A program made the position numbers and the translations under genes. A stretch of 5,873 nt of DNA, taken from the NCBI GenBank assembly GCA_018399855.1, contig JAGYNX010000137.1, forward strand, positions 1 through 5,873. The letters are read 5' to 3'. The notes below the pieces were generated by a model. The model was not told the origin of the DNA. It did not search any database and was given only the letters and a program-made list of their open reading frames with translations. This document shows, one piece after another, positions 1 through 5,873 of the stretch. The DNA is from Spirochaetota bacterium (GTDB lineage: Bacteria; Spirochaetota; UBA4802; UB4802). Positions within the stretch are counted from its first letter, which is position 1. Every line of letters starts with the position of its first letter.

Positions 1-15
1 AATAATTTCAACAAC

Positions 16-2007
16 TCACAACAGGTCATAGGGATCTATATCGATTTCCAGGTAGACATCACTTGATCCCATGCTTTTCTTCACCATTTCAGCAGCCCTG
101 GTAAGGTTAATGCTCGAGGTGCTTTTTAATATTATATGATGCCTGTAGTTTTTAGCAATCTTTGTCAGGGGAGCCGGGGACGGGCCGACCACCTGTACAG
201 GAAGGTTTTCCCTGGAAATAGTTCTGTTCAATACCTCTGCGCATTCATTCACAACCTTAATAACGCGATCTTCGCGTATTCCCCGTATCAAAAGCCTTGC
301 AAGCCGCGTAAATGGGGGATATCCAAGTGCCCTTCTTGCCTCAAGTTCGTATCGGTAAAATCCCATGTAATCATTTCTTCTTAGAAAATCAAAGAGTGGA
401 TACCCGTCATTCAGGGTTTGCACAACTACCCTGCCGGGGATAGAGCCCCTGCCGCATCTACCCGATACCTGCATCAGCAGGGAAAAAATGCGTTCCTGTG
501 CCCTGAAATCAGGAAGGCTCATCCCCACATCAGCAAGGATTATACCCACAACCGATACATTGTGAAAATCAAACCCCTTGGCCACCATCTGCGTACCAAG
601 AAGAATATTTACCTCACCGCTTTTCATCTTTTCCATCAGGTCGTACACGGTACCTTTTTTCCTGGCACTGTCATGATCGAGACGAAATATTGAATAATCA
701 GCAAACACCCCCTGTATAATTTCTTCCAGGCGCTGTGTTCCAGACCCAAGACGCACCAGTTCTTCTGATCCACATTCGGGACATTTCGGGGGGATTTTTC
801 TTTTGAATCCACAATAATGACACAACAATGAATCACTGCCATGACTGGTAAGGCTGATGCTGCAAGACGGACATTGCAGGATATGACCACATTCATCACA
901 CACTACCACCGGTGAAAAGCCGCGGCGGTTCAGCAGAAGTATCACCTGTTCGTTTCGATCAACTGCCTTTTTGGTATACAGGGTTAAAATAGGAGAGATC
1001 ATCTTCTCCGGGCGAGACGAGTTAAGTTTCACAATCTCAAGAGCGGGTAATTTGGCGTTACCAAACCGTTCCTCCAGGCGGTGCAATACCATTTGTCCCC
1101 TTTCCGCGGCAAAAAGAGATTCAACCGAAGGAGTGGCCGACCCCAGCACCAGCATGGCATTTTCAGTTTTTGAACGGTAAAAAGCCAGGCGCCTGGCATT
1201 ATACCTGGGGGTGCTGTGCTCTTTATATGAACTATCATGTTCTTCGTCTACAATTATCAGCCCGGTATCCGGCCCCTGTAGAAAAATGGCCGAACGGGTA
1301 CCGATGGCTATTTTCGCGTCCCCGGAAAAAAAACGCTTCCAGCTGTGAAGCCTCTGGTTTTTCGTCAGCTGGCTGTGATATACAATCAGGTCATCCCCAA
1401 ACACATGATACAGGCGCTGGTATATCTGTGATGAAAGAGATATTTCTGGAACCAGGTATATTACCGAGCGGCCTTCTTCCATAACCTTCTGGGCAAGCCT
1501 GACATACACTTCTGTTTTACCGCTTCCGGTGATACCGTAGAGTAGATGAACCATACTGCCAGCTTCCCTGTGGGTAAGCACATTGGAATATATTTCCTGC
1601 TGCCTGTCTGTCAACGACACACAGGCTGTTTCATCTTTCTCAAAGGGATGGGTAAAACGGTTTGACGGTTTGTCACCGGAGGGCAACGCCATAGACATGG
1701 CCTCTCCCGTTTCACACACGTACGAATCGGCAACATAACGGGCGAGATGAACCAGCCTGTGGTCGAAAATGGGTTCAGAATCGATCACGCTGTGCAACAT
1801 CTTCAAACCGGGAAAATCCGGTTTCTGGTCATGAACATGATGAACGAATCCCCTGGTAATCCTGTTTTTAAAATGCACCTTTACCCGCATACCGGGCTGC
1901 ACGTGAAAATCTGCCGGCACCTGGTAGGTAAAACTTCCCTTAACCGGGTACCCCACGTATACATCAGCAAAAAGCGATTCTTCAATAGTAACGTGGTTCT
2001 CTTTCAT
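16..2007 (-). CDS. priA: Primosomal replication-restart helicase PriA
   Basis: PriA binds stalled forks, unwinds the lagging strand 3' to 5' and starts reloading of the replicative helicase. Positions below count from a GTG at 2049; subtract 14 for the chosen ATG at 2007. The 3'-DNA-binding domain spans about 28-122. The helicase core has Walker A GITGSGKTE (172-180), Walker B DEEH (268-271), GSATP (303-307), GSGTQR (435-440), TQMVAKGFD (486-494) and QVSGRCGRG (527-535). Eight cysteines in four CxxC pairs (384/387, 393/396, 410/413, 423/426) form the two zinc sites of PriA. The C-terminus ends in the family-like IDPYDLL. Only about 20 residues separate the first domain from the helicase, so the winged-helix domain seems missing, in line with 663-677 residues against about 730 in E. 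coli. ATG 2007 is preferred because it makes an ATGA overlap with the previous gene and matches where PriA proteins usually begin. GTG 2049 is the earliest possible start and has a weak AAGGG. Confidence 0.95.
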   Translation of the reverse strand: MKENHVTIEESLFADVYVGYPVKGSFTYQVPADFHVQPGMRVKVHFKNRITRGFVHHVHDQKPDFPGLKMLHSVIDSEPIFDHRLVHLARYVADSYVCETGEAMSMALPSGDKPSNRFTHPFEKDETACVSLTDRQQEIYSNVLTHREAGSMVHLLYGITGSGKTEVYVRLAQKVMEEGRSVIYLVPEISLSSQIYQRLYHVFGDDLIVYHSQLTKNQRLHSWKRFFSGDAKIAIGTRSAIFLQGPDTGLIIVDEEHDSSYKEHSTPRYNARRLAFYRSKTENAMLVLGSATPSVESLFAAERGQMVLHRLEERFGNAKLPALEIVKLNSSRPEKMISPILTLYTKKAVDRNEQVILLLNRRGFSPVVVCDECGHILQCPSCSISLTSHGSDSLLCHYCGFKRKIPPKCPECGSEELVRLGSGTQRLEEIIQGVFADYSIFRLDHDSARKKGTVYDLMEKMKSGEVNILLGTQMVAKGFDFHNVSVVGIILADVGMSLPDFRAQERIFSLLMQVSGRCGRGSIPGRVVVQTLNDGYPLFDFLRRNDYMGFYRYELEARRALGYPPFTRLARLLIRGIREDRVIKVVNECAEVLNRTISRENLPVQVVGPSPAPLTKIAKNYRHHIILKSTSSINLTRAAEMVKKSMGSSDVYLEIDIDPYDLL
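2004..2007 (-). promoter_or_regulatory. ATGA stop/start overlap, glycosylase-like gene to priA
   Basis: The TGA stop (2006..2004) of the glycosylase-like gene overlaps the ATG (2007..2005) of priA in the classic ATGA arrangement. No Shine-Dalgarno sequence is visible just before this ATG, which fits termination-reinitiation coupling. Confidence 0.65.
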
Positions 2008-2690
2008 ACACTGTTCATTTCTGCACTGACAAGTTTCAGTGTTTTCCACGCCTTACCCTTCAAGTCAGGATTTTTTATAAGGGTAATCGGATGTTCAATG
2101 TTATACCAGGATATGTCTTCACTTTCATGTATTATTTTTTGAAGGGGTACTATTTCTCCAAATACCATGACGAGCAGGGGCTTTACCAGTTCAATTTCCT
2201 TTTTTAAAATATGCTGGCATTCCCTGAACATGGAACTGGGACGATGCATTGTTTCGGACGGTTCACACTTTATTATACTGGTTATATAGCACTTAGAGAA
2301 CTCAATATCGATAGCAGCCAGCATTTTTTTCAACAAATCAACAGATTCTCCCTTGAACTGCTTCTTTTCAAATGAAGATACCATGGCAGGGGCATTGAGT
2401 ATTATCATTATGCCGTTGGTGCCGCTTCCTACACCGCACTTCTTCTCTTCAGCACCTGCACAGCGAGAACAATTCATTATCATCTTGTTCAATTCGCTAA
2501 GGTTCACTGGATTGGCAGTCATCGCAACCGGAGGAGTTACTTCGTCAACGCCTGTTCCCCCGGAAACACTTAGCGAAATCCATTCATTCAACATGGATCG
2601 TTGATGGTTATTGCGTACCTTCAACAGGGGCAACCTGTTTTTCCGGGAAGTGATATGCAATGCCAGATTTTTGTACAATTCGTTTTTCAA
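2004..2690 (-). CDS. Degenerate family-4-like uracil-DNA glycosylase, Fe-S cysteines kept
   Basis: A 228-residue protein that resembles family-4 (iron-sulfur) uracil-DNA glycosylases over residues 70-222. Four cysteines sit where that family binds its [4Fe-4S] cluster: C74 and C77 (NCSRC), C142 (IIKCEPS) and C158 (RECQHIL). The first catalytic motif, usually GEAPG..ED..G.PF.G, is recognisable by spacing at 98-114 but reads LNAPAMVSSFEKKQFKG, so the glycine, acidic and proline positions are lost. The usual ITN before the third cysteine is ITS (136-138). The late HP motif survives as EHP (H200), but the loop before it is short and lacks the usual RG. Residues 1-70 are a non-conserved extension, common in this family. 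Glycosylase activity is therefore doubtful; a structural or DNA-binding role, or a changed substrate, is inference. The start is TTG overlapping the ntrX stop. The frame opens only two codons earlier, after a TGA at 2699..2697, so no earlier start exists. The first ATG, at 2594, would give about 196 residues. Confidence 0.8.
   Translation of the reverse strand: MKNELYKNLALHITSRKNRLPLLKVRNNHQRSMLNEWISLSVSGGTGVDEVTPPVAMTANPVNLSELNKMIMNCSRCAGAEEKKCGVGSGTNGIMIILNAPAMVSSFEKKQFKGESVDLLKKMLAAIDIEFSKCYITSIIKCEPSETMHRPSSMFRECQHILKKEIELVKPLLVMVFGEIVPLQKIIHESEDISWYNIEHPITLIKNPDLKGKAWKTLKLVSAEMNSV
2056..2060 (-). promoter_or_regulatory. Weak ribosome binding site for alternative priA start (GTG 2049)
   Basis: AAGGG on the minus strand is 6 bases before the GTG at 2049. 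If used, PriA gains 14 residues including three cysteines (C7, C9, C14) and overlaps the preceding gene by 46 bases. It is a competitor to the ATG at 2007 and may be chance. Confidence 0.3.
2687..2690 (-). promoter_or_regulatory. TTGA stop/start overlap, ntrX to glycosylase-like gene
   Basis: The ntrX stop TGA (2689..2687) shares two bases with the TTG start (2690..2688) of the next gene. Upstream there is only a weak AGG two bases before the TTG, so translation probably depends on ribosomes finishing ntrX. The rare TTG start suggests modest output. The coupling is inferred from layout. Confidence 0.6.
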
Positions 2691-4042
2691 AGCCTGTCAA
2701 CATCCACATGATACTGGTTTATCTTCCTGTGAAGATTGGTTCTTTCTATGCCCAGGGCCCGGGCGGTTTCGGATATATTCTTATTATTCTTCTTCAGGGC
2801 ATTTATAATATAGTCCTTTTCAAATTCTTCCCGTGCTTTTTTTAGATTAGAATAATCCCTGGAAATTGTATCTTCGTAATCGTAAGAACTAATATGTTTT
2901 TTGATATCATCCAGTGTAATCACTTCACCCTGCACCATTATTGAAAGCCGCTCTATTACGTTCTTCAACTCCCGAACATTACCCGGCCAGGAATATTCCA
3001 TAAGAAAATCCATACCATCTTCAGATATCTCCTTATCGCCAAGTCCATGCTCATTGGTGCTTTTCTTGAGAAAATAATCTACCAGCAGCGGTATATCCTT
3101 TACCCGCTCTGACAGGGCAGGTACATGAATGGGGATTACATTCAGCCGGTAATACAGGTCTTCACGGAACTGTCCCGATTCAATGGCTTCTTTTATATCA
3201 ATATTAGTAGCCGATATAACACGTACATCCACGCTGATAACATCATTACCACCCACACGTTCGAACTCCTGTTCCTGTAATACCCTGAGCACTTTTGCCT
3301 GCGCGCTTGGGCTCATGTCACAAATCTCGTCAAGAAAAAGTGTTCCCTGGTGGGCAAGCTCGAATTTCCCCAGTCTCCTGGAAACTGCTCCTGTAAAAGA
3401 ACCCTTCTCGTGTCCGAACAATTCACTTTCAATCAGCTCGTCGGGTATTGCCGCGCAATTAACCTTTATGAATGGTTTATCATTACGCTGCGATTTCCTG
3501 TAGATAGCCTTCGCCACCAGCTCTTTTCCCGTTCCGTTATCGCCTGTGATAAATACCCTGGCGTTGGTTGATGCTGCTGTTTCAATAACAGTCTTCACCT
3601 CCCGGATGGGAGACGACTCGCCGATCATGTCATCTTCCATCATTATGTTCTGTCTTAATTGAATGTTTTCTCGTTTCAGCCGAACCTTCTCAAGGGCATT
3701 GTTCAGCGAGGTAAGTACCCTTTCCATTGATGGGGGCTTTTCCAGGAAATCATAGGCTCCCATTTTTGTTGAGCGTACCGCGATATCAATTGATCCGTGA
3801 CCTGAAATCATGATAACTGATGTATCCGGTTTTGTCTGCCGGATATTAGCAAGAATCTCCAGTCCATCAATATCAGGAAGCCATACGTCAAGAAAAACAA
3901 CCTCGCATTCATTGTTCCGTATGAACTGCAGCGCCTGGTTTCCCGTTTCAGCCGTATACACGATATGCCCCTCATCCTGCAATATCGCTCCAAGCGTAGA
4001 GAGTATATGAGTTTCATCATCAACCACAAGTATCTTAGCCAT
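2687..4042 (-). CDS. ntrX: NtrX-type sigma-54-dependent response regulator
   Basis: A 451-residue transcription activator, presumably phosphorylated by the kinase encoded 15 bases upstream. The receiver domain (about 1-118) has the acidic pair D8/D9, phosphoacceptor D52 in LDVWLPDIDG, S80 and K102. The AAA+ domain (about 140-370) has Walker A GDNGTGKE (167-174), the sigma-54 contact loop GSFTGA (214-219), Walker B GTLFLDEI (233-240) and the arginine region FREDLYYRLNV (292-302). The C-terminal Fis-type helix-turn-helix is at about 423-444, with NISETARALGIERTNLHRK, which resembles NtrX more than NtrC. All catalytic motifs are present, so it should open sigma-54 promoters by ATP hydrolysis. 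The loop reads GSFTGA instead of GAFTGA, a conservative change. The ATG start is backed by a good Shine-Dalgarno sequence (AAAGGTGG, 6-base spacing). The stop codon overlaps the start of the next gene. Its target promoters are not in this window. AtoC or another NtrC-family name is an alternative label; the NtrY-like partner favours NtrX. Confidence 0.92.
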   Translation of the reverse strand: MAKILVVDDETHILSTLGAILQDEGHIVYTAETGNQALQFIRNNECEVVFLDVWLPDIDGLEILANIRQTKPDTSVIMISGHGSIDIAVRSTKMGAYDFLEKPPSMERVLTSLNNALEKVRLKRENIQLRQNIMMEDDMIGESSPIREVKTVIETAASTNARVFITGDNGTGKELVAKAIYRKSQRNDKPFIKVNCAAIPDELIESELFGHEKGSFTGAVSRRLGKFELAHQGTLFLDEICDMSPSAQAKVLRVLQEQEFERVGGNDVISVDVRVISATNIDIKEAIESGQFREDLYYRLNVIPIHVPALSERVKDIPLLVDYFLKKSTNEHGLGDKEISEDGMDFLMEYSWPGNVRELKNVIERLSIMVQGEVITLDDIKKHISSYDYEDTISRDYSNLKKAREEFEKDYIINALKKNNKNISETARALGIERTNLHRKINQYHVDVDRL

Positions 4043-4048
4043 AAATAA

Positions 4049-4056
4049 CCACCTTT
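4049..4056 (-). promoter_or_regulatory. Ribosome binding site of ntrX
   Basis: The minus strand reads AAAGGTGG, 6 bases before the ATG at 4042. It lies in the 15-base gap that follows the kinase's tandem stop codons (TAATAA), so ntrX can be translated on its own, unlike the two coupled genes downstream. Confidence 0.8.
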
Positions 4057-4057
4057 A

Positions 4058-5866
4058 TTATACAGGCAACTCAATGGTGAATGTACTGCCTTTGCCATAT
4101 TCTGACTGACAGTATATTCGTCCACCATGTTCTATAATGATCTTTTCCACTATTGTCAACCCCAGTCCTGTACCATTTTCCTTTTTTGAGAAAGTAGGTT
4201 CAAAAATATTGGAGATATCTTCTTCTTCTATCCCTGTACCATAATCACGTATCACGATCTTCGCCATTTTATTACCTGGATATTCAATATACATGGTCTG
4301 CACTTCAATATCACCTTCGTCATTACTGGCCTCTATGGCATTTTGTATAAGATTTGTCAATGCCTGTCGGATAAGCCCCCTGTCCACGTATAGTTCAGGC
4401 AGTGAATCATCCAGGTGAATAATGAAACGAATATTTTCATGTCCCTTAAAAAAATGTACACAATTCTCAACAATCTCGTTCAATGGCTGGTATTCAGGCT
4501 GAATTTCAGGTAAACGGGCAAACCTGGAAAATTCGGAAAGGAGCCGCATCAATACATTCACCTCTTCAACAATAGTAGAGGTGCCCTGTTTCACAATTGT
4601 ATCAATGTCTTGATGTCCTTCAGTATAGCGCCGGTATATCCTCTCAGCAGAAAGACGTATAGGGGTTAACGGGTTCTTTATCTCATGTACAAGCTTTCTG
4701 GCTATATCACGCCATGCCTGCAGTTTCTGGGTCTGGTACATAACCCTGCGTCCATGTTCCAGCTGTTCAACCATGCGGTTAAACGAATTGAACAGAAGGG
4801 TCATCTCGTCTTTCTCGCTTCTATACAATTTTACAGAGAAATCACCGGAAGCAACCTGTTTTGCAGCATCCACAAGCTCAAACGCAGGTCGGGAAATGCT
4901 TTTTGACAGCACAAAACTTATAATTGCCGCCAGCATTATAATTACCAGCGATATAGTAACCAGTGCAATACCAACCCCTGTCTGGAAATAGGGTTTTAGA
5001 AATTCCTGTTGACGGTAATTACCATATGTCTTTTCAAACAGTGTCAACCTTTGTGTTTTTTCAGGTGATATGTACTGGTACATTACCAGCAGATTTTTTC
5101 CATACAGGGTGTGCGCCACAATGATGGTTTTCCCGTTTATGGATAACCGGTCAACCTGCACATCATTCAGAAGATCAGCCACATTGAGAAATTGTTTCAG
5201 CTGTTTAACGTCTTCAACTTCCTTTTTGTCAACAGTAGAAGTGTCGAAAGAAATAGTATTTCTGAAAGATGAAGACGATGTAATATAGCCCACAAGAATA
5301 CTGTAATTGGGGCTGTTGCTTTCGCCGAGAAATTCAGCATACTGGCGCTTGTAATATCCTGTTGAATACACCCCATTTATAATGTTAAACCGTACAAGCT
5401 TCAGCTGTCGCCGCATGTCCTCAATGTCATCCTGTAATGATTCCTGGGACATTTCAATGGCTTCTTCAAGGGCCACTGCTGTTTTGCCGGTTATCAGTTC
5501 GCTTATTGTTGTATTGATCATGTTATTCGAAATAATAATGATGGGTATGGATGGTAGAATAGCCACAACTATCAGGGCAACCGCGATTTTCAGTCGAATA
5601 CTTGTAGTAATTTCGGCGTCCTGTTTCCGAATTTGAGACCTGAATGATATGACCAGGAAATAGATGGCAGCGATAAGGGGAACCAGCATTACCGTATACA
5701 GGAAAAAATTTCGTCCTATTTCATCCTGTTGATACCTGGGATACAGGCTCAAAAGCATGACAGCAGTAAAGAGGAACACACCAAGCAAAAACAACACGTC
5801 CTGGATTTTCGGACGTCTCAGGTATCCCCCCATTAGTTTTTTTCTGTTGTGTCCGGTTTCTGCCAT
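4058..5866 (-). CDS. ntrY: NtrY-type membrane sensor histidine kinase (PAS-less)
   Basis: A 602-residue sensor kinase that should autophosphorylate on a histidine and pass the phosphate to the response regulator encoded next. Hydrophobic membrane segments lie at about residues 24-42, 54-75 and 92-113. A polar region of about 180 residues follows, probably the extracytoplasmic sensor, then a fourth membrane segment at about 297-320 and a HAMP linker at about 317-372. The H-box is HEIKNPLTPIRLSAERI with phosphoacceptor H394, preceded by AWRDIARKLV, wording typical of NtrY. The ATPase domain has the N box (N505, N509), G1 DYGTGI (541-546), F box FEPTFSKK (555-562) and G2 GTGLGL (565-570), so it should be active. 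HAMP runs straight into the dimerisation helix, without the PAS domain normal in NtrY. The ATG start has only 7 upstream bases in view and no in-frame stop before it, so an extension beyond the window is possible. The signal sensed is unknown; nitrogen is only the family precedent. Confidence 0.9.
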   Translation of the reverse strand: MAETGHNRKKLMGGYLRRPKIQDVLFLLGVFLFTAVMLLSLYPRYQQDEIGRNFFLYTVMLVPLIAAIYFLVISFRSQIRKQDAEITTSIRLKIAVALIVVAILPSIPIIIISNNMINTTISELITGKTAVALEEAIEMSQESLQDDIEDMRRQLKLVRFNIINGVYSTGYYKRQYAEFLGESNSPNYSILVGYITSSSSFRNTISFDTSTVDKKEVEDVKQLKQFLNVADLLNDVQVDRLSINGKTIIVAHTLYGKNLLVMYQYISPEKTQRLTLFEKTYGNYRQQEFLKPYFQTGVGIALVTISLVIIMLAAIISFVLSKSISRPAFELVDAAKQVASGDFSVKLYRSEKDEMTLLFNSFNRMVEQLEHGRRVMYQTQKLQAWRDIARKLVHEIKNPLTPIRLSAERIYRRYTEGHQDIDTIVKQGTSTIVEEVNVLMRLLSEFSRFARLPEIQPEYQPLNEIVENCVHFFKGHENIRFIIHLDDSLPELYVDRGLIRQALTNLIQNAIEASNDEGDIEVQTMYIEYPGNKMAKIVIRDYGTGIEEEDISNIFEPTFSKKENGTGLGLTIVEKIIIEHGGRIYCQSEYGKGSTFTIELPV

Positions 5867-5873
5867 TTTATTC

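Noticed and set aside
1..15. Possible terminator after priA
   Set aside because: Only 15 bases follow the stop codon in this window and they show no hairpin or T-run.
1326..1333. Run of eight A (eight T in the coding strand) inside priA, a possible slippage or phase-variation site
   Set aside because: It encodes the lysine/arginine-FF-S stretch near residues 238-242 and the frame is intact on both sides. priA is a core gene, and no alternative product or nearby stimulatory structure was evident.
1747..2142. 131-codon open frame on the plus strand
   Set aside because: It is antisense to the 5' end of priA and the end of the glycosylase-like gene, shows no recognisable motif, and the opposite strand carries strong PriA homology.
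2500..2530. TGGCA-like sequence considered as a -24/-12 sigma-54 promoter
   Set aside because: The GG-to-GC spacing is wrong and it would point to the plus strand, where there is no gene.
2004..2690. Straight annotation as an active uracil-DNA glycosylase
   Set aside because: The main catalytic motif residues are substituted and the region before the HP motif is shortened, so only family resemblance can be claimed.
3808..4128. 106-codon open frame on the minus strand spanning the ntrY/ntrX junction
   Set aside because: It is out of frame with both genes, whose motifs are intact across this region; it has no motif of its own.
5867..5873. Ribosome binding site or promoter before ntrY
   Set aside because: Only seven bases (GAATAAA) are visible, with no Shine-Dalgarno match; the signals must lie outside the window.

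Overview
The window is almost wholly coding, with all four genes on the minus strand packed into what looks like one operon. In transcription order they are a membrane sensor histidine kinase of the NtrY type (5866..4058), its sigma-54 activator response regulator of the NtrX type (4042..2687), a small protein related to family-4 uracil-DNA glycosylases but with a degraded active site (2690..2004), and the replication-restart helicase PriA (2007..16). Non-coding DNA amounts to 7 bases upstream of the first gene, 15 bases between the first two genes and 15 bases after priA. No promoter or terminator lies in the window, so the operon promoter must be upstream of 5873 and any terminator beyond base 1. 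No RNA genes, mobile elements, CRISPR arrays or long repeats were seen.

The first two genes form a two-component pair. The kinase has three N-terminal membrane segments, a probable extracytoplasmic sensor region of about 180 residues, a fourth membrane segment, HAMP, and the NtrY-style phosphoacceptor and ATPase domains. It lacks the PAS domain usual in NtrY. The regulator keeps every motif needed for phosphorylation, ATP hydrolysis, sigma-54 contact and Fis-type DNA binding. The last two genes are DNA-maintenance genes. They are joined to the regulator and to each other by 4-base stop/start overlaps (TTGA at 2690..2687, ATGA at 2007..2004), which points to translational coupling.

The most interesting item is the third gene. 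It keeps four cysteines at the positions that hold the [4Fe-4S] cluster in family-4 uracil-DNA glycosylases and keeps the spacing of the first catalytic motif, but nearly all catalytic residues of that motif are replaced. The second unusual point is that PriA appears to lack the winged-helix domain between its 3'-DNA-binding domain and helicase core.

Organism: a sigma-54-using bacterium with moderate GC, probably diderm. The short PriA, the NtrYX pair without PAS, and an iron-sulfur glycosylase relative with a long N-terminal extension make a spirochaete my best guess. This is an inference from general resemblance; deltaproteobacterial or other deep-branching lineages cannot be excluded.
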